This document shows positions 52,381-62,400 of a DNA stretch of 64,000 bases, one piece after another. The translations under genes and the position numbers were made by a program. The stretch lies in the NCBI GenBank assembly GCA_026315105.1, contig CM048744.1, positions 360,655,168 to 360,719,167 of the forward strand, in the 5' to 3' direction. The notes below the pieces were generated by a model that worked only from the letters and a program-made list of their open reading frames with translations, ran no database searches and was not told the DNA's origin. Source of the DNA: Locusta migratoria. Its lineage: Eukaryota > Arthropoda > Insecta > Orthoptera > Acrididae. Position 1 is the first letter of the stretch. Every line of letters begins with the position of its first letter.

Positions 52381-53091
52381 TGATGTCTTTGACATATTTG
52401 AGGCGAAAATCCATCTCAGGTACTGTATATTTGTATTTATATTGACACTTTTTATTTATTTACTTTTTCACGGTCTTTTTTTTTCTGGGGGTTCACTGAA
52501 CCAGAGAAGACGAAGGACACGCCGGTATTGCTCCTCACCAAACTTACTTCCATCAATCAATCAACTCATTGTGTATGTAACCTTTTAATCAGATATCTGA
52601 CTACTGAGTGCAAGCACATCGTTTTGCCAACAAACGGCGGCTTTCAGTGTGGGATTGCTACACTGGCCGCAGTGAGCGGTTAGCCACGATATGAAATGTG
52701 AGTTGATTGGTGCATACGGAACGCCGCCGCCTGCCGCCTGGCGCTGGCCTAGAAGCTAATGGAGGACACAGGAAGGTGTCGGGACTTTCGCTGGTGACGG
52801 CGAGGAATGCCGGGAACGCGGCGCGGCTTGGCGTCCGCTGAGTCAGCCGGCCAGGGGCCACTTTCCGCCTCTCTGGCGTGGCTGCTCTGTTGACGCGCGG
52901 GAGCTTCGGGGAACTGCGAGGGGAGACGAGAAGAGGCGAGAGCGCGGCGAAAGCAGGGGGTAGGCGGGCCGCAAGGGTCACGGGAGCGGACGCCTGCTGG
53001 AGCACCCGCTCCAAGAAGCAGTGCCTACGCCGACAACCCTGCTTCCGGAATGTCATGAAAACGGCCGCGGCGGCGTGTGCACCGGTACAGT
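52381..53091. other. CpG-rich stretch (52690-53090), no gene assigned
   Basis: 52690-53090 is strongly GC- and CpG-rich ('gcggcgcggcttggcgtccg', 'ggagcgggacgc'-like words) against AT-rich flanks and keeps open frames on both strands (52658-53095 minus, 52878-53150 plus). No domain recognised. It could be an unmethylated promoter region or a GC-rich repeat; the left part (52381-52690) shows nothing. Confidence 0.35.
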
Positions 53092-54275
53092 GCACTCCCG
53101 AAAAGAAACACGTCGCGAAAAAAACGTATATAAATAAAAAGTGTTTTTAAACTATCATTCTTCGTTTCGTTTTTCTATAAGATTATTTTATATCCACATT
53201 CAAAATATGTTTATCTCATGAGAAACGTTTTACGTCGCTGAGGCAGCACTTATACGAGTAGTAGTGCGGCCGCTTAATATAGGCAGTAGTGGCCGCTGTG
53301 TTGCAATGCGCATGCGCGGCTGAGGTTCAAATTCTCTCCTGAACCCCCTGGAGGCAGCATATGGCCGCTCCTGCGGCAGGGAGGTGCGAGGAGAAACGGC
53401 GCTTTTATGATTGATGTTGGAGCTGTTACAGACACTAGCTCCTGGTTACTCGAGCTCTGGTGGTTACGCACGAATGTTTCCGAAGCAAAACAATGGAGCT
53501 ACTGCGCACCTCGTCATGCGCAAGCGCAAATCCTCCATGAAGGCAACATCCGTCCTTCCTTTTTGCTTTTGGCGTATTGAAGATTCATCAGAAACACGTC
53601 ATATTTCCTAAAATATCTTATAATTATAAATTAAAGATGTATCAAATCCTTCAGAAGATCAATCATGAATAATAATGAAGTTACAGCTTTCCATGTAGCA
53701 AGAATAGCCATGTGGGTAGCGCCATTGCTTTACGCTGTCGAAGGTAGTGCGTTCGAGAGCAACTTCGAGCAATTTTTTTAAACCCAGTCTTCTTCTAACA
53801 GAAGAAAGAAAGGAAGCTTAGAGTTTAACGTCCAGTCGACAGCTTGGTCATTACAGACGGAGCTTACCTTCGGAGTGTTTGGGTAGGGATGTGGAAGGAA
53901 ATCGGCCGTGCCCTTTCAAAGGAACTACCCCGGCATTTGCCTGGAGTGATTTGGGAAAATCACGGAAAACCTAAATCAGAATGGCCGGAGGTGCATTTGA
54001 ACCACCATCTTTTCCACTGTGACACCTGTCTCTGTTTTCTAACAGATACGGTAACATCAATGACTTTGTGTTGTTACTTGCCACACATACTTTGGCCGTT
54101 TTTGCAGATGTGCCGCGATTTTGAGGGTAAATGACATTTATACTCTTCGTCGCAACAAACATTGACTGTTTGAAAACATGTGGGTGAGAGCAGCCTTTGC
54201 GCAGGTTACGAGGGGGTGCTGCTTACAGTGTCGCGTGACCCTAAGGTAGCTTCTCTCTTCATCGTAAAGGGTTCA
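53092..54275 (+). repeat. About 1-kb GC-rich dispersed repeat, copy C (with SINE)
   Basis: Same block order as copy A (35925-36895): 'cattcttcgtttcg', 'catgagaaacgttttacgtc', 'cctgaaccccctggaggcag', 'agctcctggttactcgagct', 'caagaatagcca', tRNA-like 'gtgcgttcgaga', 'gcttacagtgtcgcgtgacc'. It differs mainly by a family-4 SINE at 53803-54036. Confidence 0.78.
53803..54036 (-). mobile_element. SINE family 4, full-length, 10-bp target duplication
   Basis: Reading leftwards: 'tggtggttcaaatgcacctc' (B-box-like), 'ctgatttaggttttccgtga', 'aaatcactccaggcaaatgc', 'gttcctttgaaagggcacgg', 'gccgatttccttccacatcc'. Exact repeats 'ttctaacaga' at 53793-53802 and 54037-54046. Copy A of the surrounding 1-kb repeat has the unoccupied site near 36650. 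Confidence 0.92.
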
Positions 54276-54845
54276 TTTTGTTACAGTGTAATCAGTTACG
54301 TACTGTGTTTTAGTTTTCATGTGCATATTCATATCTTCTTGGTCTTTATTATCAAAGAAAAATGAACAAAGTTCAGTATCTTTTAGAAACAAATTACTCA
54401 GCTTTAAGCTTGCAACAAAAGTATGAAATAAAGAAGCTTGTTAGGCCGACGCCTCAACTCGAGTTGAAACAAGTGCAAACAAGCCGAAGTGAGGCATTCT
54501 GCACATCTTCTAACGAAAATACCATATATCTAAAGATGGAAAGGGGGTGGGGGGAACGAGGGAAGCAGGGGCGGTATCAAGATTCGGCACTGAGAGAAGT
54601 GAACTCCCAGTCATCTCAAGCATCAGTCGCCACTGGGAAACGGTGTCTCACCGCAGACTAACAGACACTCGCGGAAAGTGAAGTTGAAGCGATGCCAGTA
54701 GAGAGTAACAGAAGAATGGCATGATACGAACTGATAAGTTTCAGTTTTAATGCTGTTACTTTCACATTTACTAGTCACAAAACGTGGTGGAGAATTTTCT
54801 AATACAAATATAAAAACGTCACTAAAGTAATACCATTTCAATCTA
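54276..54845. other. No gene recognised
   Basis: The open frame at 54362-54661 (99 codons, Gln/Glu-rich) has no known domain and is not supported by splice or repeat context. Confidence 0.35.
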
Positions 54846-55710
54846 CACTGCTCAAAACAATTAGGGGATCAGATCAGGTCTCACACACAATTAACATGTG
54901 TTGACGTATGTTCTTCAGATATTGATTAAAATTGTAATTTGTGTGAGTACTATATTTTGCTGTATCAATTCTTACTTAAGTTCACATGGCGTGTACTTAG
55001 ATCAAGGTACCATGGGGCTAAAATAGGGCTACATTCTAGTTGCCCAGTAATGTGGTGTGTGATCACCTTGGACAACCAGTACAGTTGCACACATGAGTCT
55101 CATGGACAGTATGAGGTTATCAATCAGCTCTTGAAGGATCTTTGACCATTCTTCCACGAGTACAATATCCAGATCTGCTACCGTTGTGGGAGGTGCTGGT
55201 CTGACTGCAATGCGTCTGCCATTAGCATCCCAGACATGCTCAATTGGGTTTAAGTCCGGTGAACAAGCTGGCCACTCCATTTGTTCGATTCCCTCAGCCT
55301 GCAGTATGTTGGCCACCAGTGCAGCTCTGTGGGTACGAGCGTTCTCCTCCACCAGAAAGGACTCATCTCCTATGGCACCAGCGTAGGCCAAGACAAAAGG
55401 TTGAAGGATGTTGTCCCTATACATCTGAGAAGTCAAAGCGCTATTCTGAACGACACAGAGGTCCGTACGTCCGCCAACACTGAATCCTGCTCACACGATT
55501 CATCCACCACCATGATATGCTGATGTTTGCTGCACTTAAGCGGGATTGTTCCGAGTTCCACGTTCTCTCCAGGTCAGGGAACGACGATCGACTGGCTGAA
55601 CACAAAATCTCGACTCATCTGTGAACAGAACCCGGCGCCATTCCTTATGACTCCAATCCTGATGTTTCTCCACCCAGTTTCTGCGGGCGTTTGGTATCGT
55701 GGTTTATAGT
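54846..55710 (-). mobile_element. Tc1-like element, 3' half
   Basis: After 'ta', the end 'cactgctcaaaacaattagg' (54846-) is a Tc1-type TIR end; the same 'tcaaaacaattaggggat' stands at 57013. The minus-strand transposase (55029-55700) runs right to left from the first catalytic region to the C-terminus. The N-terminal half is absent here. Confidence 0.85.
55029..55700 (-). pseudogene. Tc1-like transposase, catalytic and C-terminal half
   Basis: From about 55690 leftwards, in alternating frames: 'NWVEKH' trace, 'WRRVLFTDESRFCVQP' (first catalytic Asp), then the open 135-codon frame: 'FVLAYAGAIGDESFLVEENA', 'RTHRAALVANIL', 'WPACSPDLNPIEHVWDANG'. The second catalytic residue, normally Asp in 'QQDNARPH', reads Glu in 'VEENARTH'; the third (Glu in 'PIEHVW') is kept. 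One substitution plus frame changes make it inactive. Confidence 0.85.
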
Positions 55711-56251
55711 CTTTATATTGTGACTAGGAACTCGTGAGAAAATTTAAAAAAATTAAGCATATACATTGTTGATTTTATTTACTTGAGCGCGTAGGATTCT
55801 TATACCTTTCTTTTTATCTGTTACTACTCCTTTGTTACAATCTCATGTACTCACTCATTCCATGACCATGGAGACTTCTTCGTCAATTAGGTGCTATAGA
55901 ACATGATATATATAAATAAATAAAAGGAAAACTACCTTCTCGACTTATCTGCAGCGTGAAAAATATTTAAATCACACAATATTGACGTATTCGTTCTTTT
56001 ACACGAGTTAACCGTAATTCCCCAGCGCAGTTAATTCTCGAGGGGGTACGCGTACATCTGTAATAGCAAGCTTTCTTGAGGGGAGATGCATGCACGCTAA
56101 ACTCCAATGACATGTATACGTCGTACATTAGCAGAACATTATTGGATGACATTATGCCACTTGTGATGTTGTATGACATGACATGTATCACGTTACTTTA
56201 CTTCACATAATGCATAATATAAATGAAATGCCATCACATAATTCATGACAT
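55711..56251. other. No gene recognised
   Basis: AT-rich spacer between the two Tc1-like halves, with many 'acatgacatg/atgacat' words near 56100-56260 and again at 56460-56700. Confidence 0.45.
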
Positions 56252-56262
56252 GACATGCTGTA

Positions 56263-56462
56263 CAAATGTTGAAATGTTTGTAGAGCTTATGGGACTTAAC
56301 TACGGCGTCATCAGTCCCTAAACTTACAAACTACTTATGACATAGCTACTACTAAGGACAGCACAAATATCCATGCCCGAGGGGGGACTCGAACCCCCGA
56401 CCGTAGTGGCCGTGCAGACTGTGACTGACGCGCCGCAGTACGCTCGGCTACCGCGGCCGGCC
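56263..56462 (-). mobile_element. tRNA-derived SINE, family 1, 11-bp target duplication
   Basis: Minus-oriented: tail 'ttgaaatgtttgtagagc' left, reverse B box 'ggactcgaacccc', head 'ctaccgcggccggc' right. Exact repeats 'gacatgctgta' at 56252-56262 and 56463-56473. Confidence 0.96.
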
Positions 56463-56732
56463 GACATGCTGTATTATGACTAACAGTGAGGCGTACTAAT
56501 TAATTAAATATGGTGTGATATATCATTTTACATTATGCATTGAGTCTAGTCTAAGCGCTATGCATTATGTTACATCACATGACTCATAAGACGCATCACA
56601 TGTCGCCAAGTGTCGCATCATAACACAAACTGTCAGGATATGGGATGTGTCACACAACATGACTAGCACGTATCACACGATATGAGATGTTACAAGGCAG
56701 ATGATGTTTGTCGTGCCACAAGATAGAGGGAC

Positions 56733-56785
56733 GTGCCGGCCGCGGTGGCCGATGGGACTAAGGCACTTCCAGAGCGACATTTAGC
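56733..56785 (+). mobile_element. Head fragment of a family-1 SINE
   Basis: 'gccggccgcggtggccgatg' and 'gggactaaggca' match the SINE 5' end, but the B box and body are missing; the next 35 bases are unrelated before a full SINE starts at 56819. Confidence 0.75.
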
Positions 56786-56818
56786 AGGTGTCGTAACAAC
56801 CAACAGTTGCAATAGGAC

Positions 56819-57005
56819 GCCGGCCGCGGTGGCCGAGGAGACTGAGGCGCTCCAGTCACGGTCTACACAGCCACTACGGTCGGGGGTTCGAATCCCCCCT
56901 CGGGCATGGATATTTGTGCCGTCCTAGTTCGTAAGTAGTTTGTAAGTTTAGGGACTGATGACCCCGTAGTTAAGTCCCATAAGCTTAACACACATTTGAA
57001 CATTT
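56819..57005 (+). mobile_element. tRNA-derived SINE, family 1, abutting a Tc1-like end
   Basis: Head 'gccggccgcggtggccgagg', B box 'ggttcgaatcc', tail 'aacacacatttgaacattt' directly followed by 'ta' and the Tc1-type end at 57008. A target duplication was not resolved. Confidence 0.92.
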
Positions 57006-57007
57006 TT

Positions 57008-57610
57008 AGACTGGTCAAAACAATTAGGGGATAGGTTGAGATATCTGGATTCTGAAGTATAGTCATTCGTGTCGGTTCTAGGAAGTGTAGACAACAACAT
57101 TGCTGCAACCAAGATAGTGATAATAACAGAAAGTTGCTACAGAGGGGTTGGTGTTGACTTGTGTTTATCATGCCAAACGAATAACACCAGCAGTTGGGTT
57201 CAGGTAGTGCAGTGAGCACGTAGTGCAATGTAACAACAACGTGACTTACCCGCAACTATGGTATGGAGAGCCATAGGAAGGTTGGAAGCGGGACAAACAC
57301 AGAGGGAGATGGGTGCAGCTATTGGAGTGTCCCAAAGTGTAATTTTCAAGACCTGGACGCGATTTCAGGCGACAGGAACTGTTAAAAGACGGAAATTCCA
57401 AGGTACTCCGCGGGCAACATCGGCCAGATATGAATGTTATCTCAGATTAACAGCCCGTCGAAACAGGAGGTTGAATGCAATTCATCTGCAACGCACCTTC
57501 CAGGCAGCAACAGAGCGCGCAGTATCAACACAAACAGTCGGAAATCGCCTTCAGGAATGTGGCCTCTAAGCACCGAGGTCTATGGCGTATGTCCAATTAA
57601 AACCTTCAGT
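57008..57610 (+). mobile_element. Tc1-like element, 5' half
   Basis: After 'ta', the end 'gactggtcaaaacaattagg' is nearly the same as that at 54846 and reads in the same direction, so it cannot be the partner end of an ordinary element. It is followed on the plus strand by the transposase N-terminus and stops near 57610 without reaching the catalytic core. Confidence 0.85.
57258..57600 (+). pseudogene. Tc1-like transposase, N-terminal DNA-binding half
   Basis: 'MVWRAIGRLEAGQTQREMGA' and 'AIGVSQSVIFKTWTRFQATG' form the first paired-like helix-turn-helix of a Tc1 transposase; 'TPRATSARYECYLRLTARRN' and 'RAVSTQTVGNRLQECGL' form the second, with a stop right after (57567-57569) where 'R.R.P' normally follows. 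It ends about 20 residues before the point where the other half, at 55700, takes up the sequence. Confidence 0.88.
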
Positions 57611-57639
57611 TTAGAATTGAAAATGCTTGGATCTACAAC

Positions 57640-58720
57640 TAAGATCTTTTAATTCTCATGGCAAGTTGTTATAAATGGATGCGACAGAATACTACACACT
57701 TTTCTGCACAAGAGGCAAGAGGGTATGGTCCAAATGCAGATTCGATTTCTGTTTTGTATTAACTGAGTGAAATCTGGTATGTAATGCGAATAACCAGATA
57801 TTATTAACTGCGAAAACGTCTTAAAGAAAATTTATATTGCGAACTCCCATACTAGTAAACAAGGGTCGACAAGAGGTTCGCGAGCTTACATCACATATTG
57901 TTCGACCTCTTTCTGCGCCATAAATACACTTTTTGATTCAGAAAAATTACCCCAAAAAGATAATACTATATGATATAAATGAATGAAAATAAGTAAAGTA
58001 GACTACTTTTCGTGTTGACCCAGCACTTTCAGATACCATTCAAATGAGAAACAATGCAGCATTTAGTTTTTGAAGAAGATTCCACGACAGCTTTCTACCT
58101 GAATGCTCAGAAATTTGAACTGTTCAGCCTCATTTATCATCTGTCAATTATGTGTAATCAAAATGTCAGTTTTTATCGAACTGTGTGTTAGACACTGTAA
58201 AAGCCGAGTTTTACTGTGATTTAGTACCGTACAAATTTATTTTCTACAAATCGTGACTTTGTTTCTAGAACTGCATTATTTGATGTGTGAATTCTTCTCT
58301 AACAATGTGGTGTCATCAGCAAACAGAAATACCTGTTATACTAGAAGGCATATCATTTTTATAAATAAGAAACCTGAGTGGCTCTAGAACAGAACCCTGC
58401 GGCATCCCCCCCCTCACCTTTACTGTATCCTATTGTGAATGCATATGACAGACATTTTCAAGAATGAAGAGAATTGAAGTAATACTGATTTACTTCTCTT
58501 ATTCCATAATGTTCCAACTTCTGCAGCAATATTTTGTAATGAAACACCTTAGTTAAAAAAACAAAATGCAGCCTTTTATTTAATTCACCTAGTGGCTCAC
58601 AGAGAAAAGAGAATATAGTATTTTCAGTTGTTAAACCATTTCTAAAACTGAACTGTACGTTTGACAACAAATTATTTGAACTGAAATGGTCAATTAACTA
58701 GAATATACAGCCTTTTCAAT
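57640..58720 (-). mobile_element. LINE relic (RT region), Jockey-group-like
   Basis: Right to left: 'QFSFRNGLTTENTIFSFLCE', then 'HYKILLQKLEHYGIREVNQY' (58670-58458; motif A damaged), 'GMPQGSVLEPLRFLIYKNDM' near 58415, 'ADDTTLL' near 58300, and a C-terminal trace 'REPLVDPCLLVWEF' near 57880. All are in different frames with many stops. Confidence 0.7.
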
Positions 58721-59338
58721 AACTTCAGCAATTACTGATGGCATAGAAGTAAGTCTAAAGTTAATATAACACATAAATGAGCTGCATTGGTTTTAATCCT
58801 TGGTTTATTAATAACAAATCCATTTCAACAACAAAGTGACCATCATCAGCGCAGATCATCAAGCTGAATAAAAGATAGAAATATACAAAATCTGACCTGT
58901 GTACAAAGAAATAATGAAAAAAATCATAAATACATTTTAAATTATGGTTCATACATACCACTCATATGAAGTTGGTTACATATATTAGTACGTTGTAGGA
59001 TGATATTTTACTGATTTAACAGTGTAAGTAAAAAGTTTAAACTGAGCTCGCGGTTTACAGATTTCACATAGCTGAGCTCGGCGTCTGGGTGTCATTAGGT
59101 ATAAAGTACTCTAGATTAACCCTTTTCCTTTCTTATAATGTGATTTTACTACTGAGTACTTTAACCTGTCAGAAAATTGACGAACTTGAAAGGTAAAATT
59201 ACAAATATGGCTAACCACTGGGCTAAACGATGCAGAACAGTACTTTAGTATTCTGGTATATAGTTCACATATCCATAAATGTCTTTAGTGATTTCAGTAT
59301 CACGGAGAACTATTTCAGCTAATAGTCTGAGAATGCTA
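58721..59338. other. No gene recognised
   Basis: AT-rich sequence without signature. Confidence 0.4.
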
Positions 59339-59797
59339 CACTACTGGCCAATAAAATTGCTACGCCAAGAAGAAATGCAGATGATAAACGGGTATTCATT
59401 GGACAAATATATTATACTAGAACTGATATGTAATTACATTTTCACGCAATTTGGGTGCATAGATCCTGAGAAATCAATACCCAGAACAATCACCTCGGGC
59501 CGTAATAACGGCCTTGATACGCCAGGGCCAACAGAGCTTGGGCGGCGTGTACAGATACAGAGACCCATGCAGCTTCAACACGATACCACAGTTCATCAAG
59601 AGTAGTGACTGGCGTATTGTGAAGAGCCAGTTGCTCGACCCCATTGACCAGACGTTTTCAATTGGTGAGAGATCTGGAGAATGTGCTGGCCAGGGCAGCA
59701 GTCGAACATTTTGCGTATCCAGAAAGGCCCGTACAGGACCTGCAACATGCGGTCGTGCATTATCCTGCTGAAATGTAGGGTTTCGCAGGGATCAAAT
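59339..59797 (-). mobile_element. Second Tc1-like family, one end with transposase C-terminus
   Basis: After 'ta', the end 'cactactggccaataaaatt' leads into the 3' region and then, on the minus strand, the transposase end. The element is cut off at about 59797 where a SINE tail begins. TIR and protein differ from the 54846 family. Confidence 0.8.
59480..59780 (-). pseudogene. Tc1-like transposase C-terminal fragment with intact D-34-E spacing
   Basis: From about 59780 leftwards: 'FQQDNARPHVAGPVRAFLD', 'TQNVRLLPWPAHSPDLSPIE', 'NVW'. There are 34 residues between the Asp of 'QQDN' and the Glu of 'SPIENVW', the DD34E spacing of Tc1 transposases. After 'NVWSM' the frame drifts ('HGSLYLYTPPKLCWP' in place of the usual tail). 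N-terminal parts are not present. Confidence 0.85.
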
Positions 59798-59925
59798 TCA
59801 AATGTTCAAATGTTTGTAGAGCTTATGGGACTTAATTGCGGAGTCATCAATCCCTAAACTTACAAACTACTTACTAACTAGCTAATACTAAGGACGGCAC
59901 AAATATCCACGTTCGGGGGGGGAGT
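59798..59925 (-). mobile_element. Family-1 SINE, tail part only
   Basis: 'ttcaaatgtttgtagagctt' to 'aaatatccacgttcgggg'; the tRNA-like head is lost beyond the G run at 59917-59924. Confidence 0.85.
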
Positions 59926-60170
59926 AATTTGCAGTTTGGTCGCATTGCTTAAAAAAATAAAGTGAATTCAGCTCGGAGTATGACGGAATGAGTAGATAAT
60001 TGTACTAATTATACTTTATGAACCTGATAATATGTTAATTTTTACGTAACTTAATTCTGTGTCCCATTAAAGATACACAGAACTGATCAAATAAACTTTC
60101 ACTGGGCCTCTCAACTTCTGTTATCAGATTCAGTCATATCAGAGTTCGACCCATTTTCTTTTCTCTCCAG

Positions 60171-60516
60171 AGGCAATCAGTTTGTTGAAAAAGTTTTGGA
60201 AGTAACGAGTCAAACAGGGAAAAACTGCCTTGAAATCTTCAGCTTTCGCCGTCTAGATATTCTTCTTTATGCCATTTTTCTTTCCCTCTTGATGATTCTG
60301 CTTTTTGGGCCACTGAAGACTGTCTTCGGAATTCATTACCGAACCACAGACACTGAACGGACACTTACCGAAGAGGAGGCTGAAGCAATCCAACAAAGAA
60401 TTCGGAGGCGAGATTGCATTCACCTAAAAATAGCCCCTGTCAAATTAAAAAACTATGTTTTTTTTTTTTTTTTTTTAATTTTTGACCTGCATTTCGTCGG
60501 TACCAGAAAGGGTTGA
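60171..60516 (+). CDS. Candidate host exon, one membrane segment, unknown protein
   Basis: An open frame of about 154 codons runs from 60055 to a stop at 60514-60516. At 60153-60170 stands 'ttttcttttctctccag', a strong splice-acceptor context, so an exon could begin at 60171. The encoded segment is protein-like: 'NQFVEKVLEVTSQTGKNCLE', a hydrophobic stretch 'ILLYAIFLSLLMILLFG' flanked by charged residues, then 'TLTEEEAEAIQQRIRRRD', an amphipathic charged helix. After about 60450 the frame enters poly-T (Phe run), so any real coding must end before; no good donor is evident there. The poly-T may be the tail of the LINE on the minus strand, which could have truncated the exon. No family was recognised; a processed fragment is the alternative. 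Confidence 0.35.
60460..60478. repeat. Poly-T tract, probable LINE poly-A tail (minus)
   Basis: A T run of about 19 lies 130 bp past the stop of the minus-strand LINE frame, a fitting distance for its 3' UTR and tail. Confidence 0.6.
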
Positions 60517-61265
60517 TTTGATTTTCTCAGGGAAGCCAAAACAGTTTTGGTCCAACCCGCCACTGCCCGCACCGAAACTAAGTTTATTGTGCGGTATCGC
60601 TCCCTGTATATCTAGTAAAGCCAACCAATGCCCTTGAACAGTGCAAGGAGTCCCTTTACCAGTTCTTTATTAGACACAATTTCTTCGGGTCTGGTTGTCC
60701 CAAATTTTCTGTGCCTTTTACTCTCCAATGCAATGGATTCGAAGATTAGATGTGATGCAGTTTCATCACCGTCGTCACAGATCCTACATTTAGGGTCCTC
60801 TTCTGTTATTCCCATTGTATGTAGATGTTTTTTGAAATTCCCATGGCCTGTCAGCAATCCAACCATGAGTCTAATCTCTCTCCTGTTCAGGCCCAGGATT
60901 GCAGAGCTTCTTTTAAAACATGGCTTTGTCATCATTACCTTGCCATGTTTTTGTTGATGGACTTTGGTCCAATATTCTATGTGCTGTCTTCTGAGCCAGT
61001 TACGTAGCTCCAATTTGATCATTGCCTTGGTGATTGTCAGGACAGGTTCCGGTCCAATAAATGAAGTCTCTGCCCCCATCGTGGCTAATCTGTCAGCATG
61101 TTCGTTGCCACTGACACCGAGTGGCCAGGGACCCTCAATAGGTTTACACGATTGCTTTCCCCTAGCTCCACCAGAACCCTGTGACATTCTGCAACAATTT
61201 TAGACCTTGTTGCAGGAGCTGCCAGAGATCTCAGGGCTGCCTGGCTGTCTGAATAGACATAGATG
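60479..61265 (-). mobile_element. I-like LINE 3' portion with RNase H domain
   Basis: Minus-strand element: RNase H remnant (61265-61085), C-terminal tail (61080-60612), 3' UTR and poly-A (to 60460). RNase H after RT is a feature of the I/R1-group LINEs. Everything upstream of RNase H is missing (5' truncation). Confidence 0.78.
60612..61265 (-). pseudogene. LINE RNase H and C-terminal zinc-knuckle tail
   Basis: 'YVYSDSQAALRSLAAPATRS' (RNase H Asp), 'VNLLRVPGHS' in one frame, then after a shift 'GVSGNEHADRLATMGAE' (final catalytic Asp) in the frame that stays open for about 190 codons to 60612. The tail has 'IRLMVGLLTGHGNFKKHLHT', 'CRICDDGDETASHLIFE' (Cys-His knuckle, last Cys replaced by Ile-Phe-Glu-Ser context) and 'RHRKFGTTRPEEI'. 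One frame shift and 5' truncation; otherwise well preserved. Confidence 0.85.
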
Positions 61266-62040
61266 CTATACCAGAAATGTTACTGCCGTAAACAAAATAA
61301 CAGAGAAAAAAGAACTGACAAGGTTTGTTTTTGTTTGTAGTCTTCAATTGTTCAACCAGCCAGGGGCCATGGGTGGGCGATGGTGCAGAAGGCACGTAAG
61401 TGCAGACTGCATACCAAGGACTTCCGGGTAGGTGCCCTGAAGTCTATTTAAGACATCCCAGTTCAGCTACCGGCAGCATCAGTCCTACAGCTAGTTGTAG
61501 TTGTGGCTGGATGACCCACAGCAAATCGACGATAGGCGAGGACTTCTTCTCATACTATGTAGTATGTCAAACATTGTACATCTGCAGCGGGTGGGCTTAC
61601 GGCCGCTCGATCCATTCCAGCCGTGACAGAGCATTATTTTTGATCATGTAGGCCACAGAAGCGGCGCAGCGGCATTCCAGACATGGAGCATTGCAGGTCA
61701 CCACTGTGATGGGCTGACCCTCTTATTGTACTGGGTCGACTATGTTGCATGTCCAGCAACAGACAGCGGTGCTAAGCGAATGGCAAAGAAATTAGCATTA
61801 GCAGCACGACGAAGGCTTCCATCACGTCAACTGGATGCCTTTTACATGTGCCAGATTTAATGCGGCGATAGCCTTTGATTGACCACCCGTTAGGGACGCC
61901 AGTTTTGGGAAGTAGTGGCGTAACACTTTCTTTTGTTTACGAAGCATAATAGGTGGCCTGTAATACTGACTTATGTATATATTACATGCGTTACAGAATG
62001 TTTCAGGTAGGTACTATAATACAATTATGTTCGTTACTTT
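61266..62040. other. No gene recognised
   Basis: Mixed composition, several short open frames (61207-61651) without domain. Confidence 0.4.
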
Positions 62041-62049
62041 TTTATTGTT

Positions 62050-62400
62050 AGATGAGAAACGGTCAGACAGAAAGAACAAAAATATTTAGAAAGTATTGAA
62101 ATGTATCTATGGAGAAGAATGGAGAAAGTAAAATGGACCGAAAGAATTAGAAATGAGGTATTGAGCACGTTATGAGTGGAAAAGAACTTCATGAGGATTA
62201 TACAGAAGAGGGAAACAACTTGGGTGGGACACATATTACGCGCGAACTGTCTGCTGCAGAGCTGCACAGGATAGTGGACAGAAAAGTAGAAGGAAAAAGA
62301 GAGACAGGAAGAAGAAGGTTTGGTATGTTAACAGATGTGAAGAAAGGAAGAAGCAAATTATGGACTTTCAGTTGATACCTGTGTGAGGGCAGATTTTCTG
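62050..62400 (+). pseudogene. LINE C-terminal tail (RTE/R2-like)
   Basis: Traces 'MEKVKWTERIRNE', 'FMRIIQKRETTWVGHILR' and 'VEGKRETGRRRFGM' in alternating frames match the 'WRRMEKV.WTE...NEEVL', 'KRR..W.GHILR' and 'GK..GRR' blocks near LINE C-termini. 62401-62840 beyond shows nothing recognisable. Confidence 0.65.

Noticed and set aside
52658..53095. 145-codon Ala/Arg/Pro-rich minus-strand frame
   Set aside because: GC-rich block open on both strands; no domain, no splice or start context that separates it from composition.
54362..54661. 99-codon frame with ATG and Gln/Glu-rich start
   Set aside because: Looks protein-like at first but has no domain, no splice context and G-rich low-complexity in the middle; not supported beyond chance.
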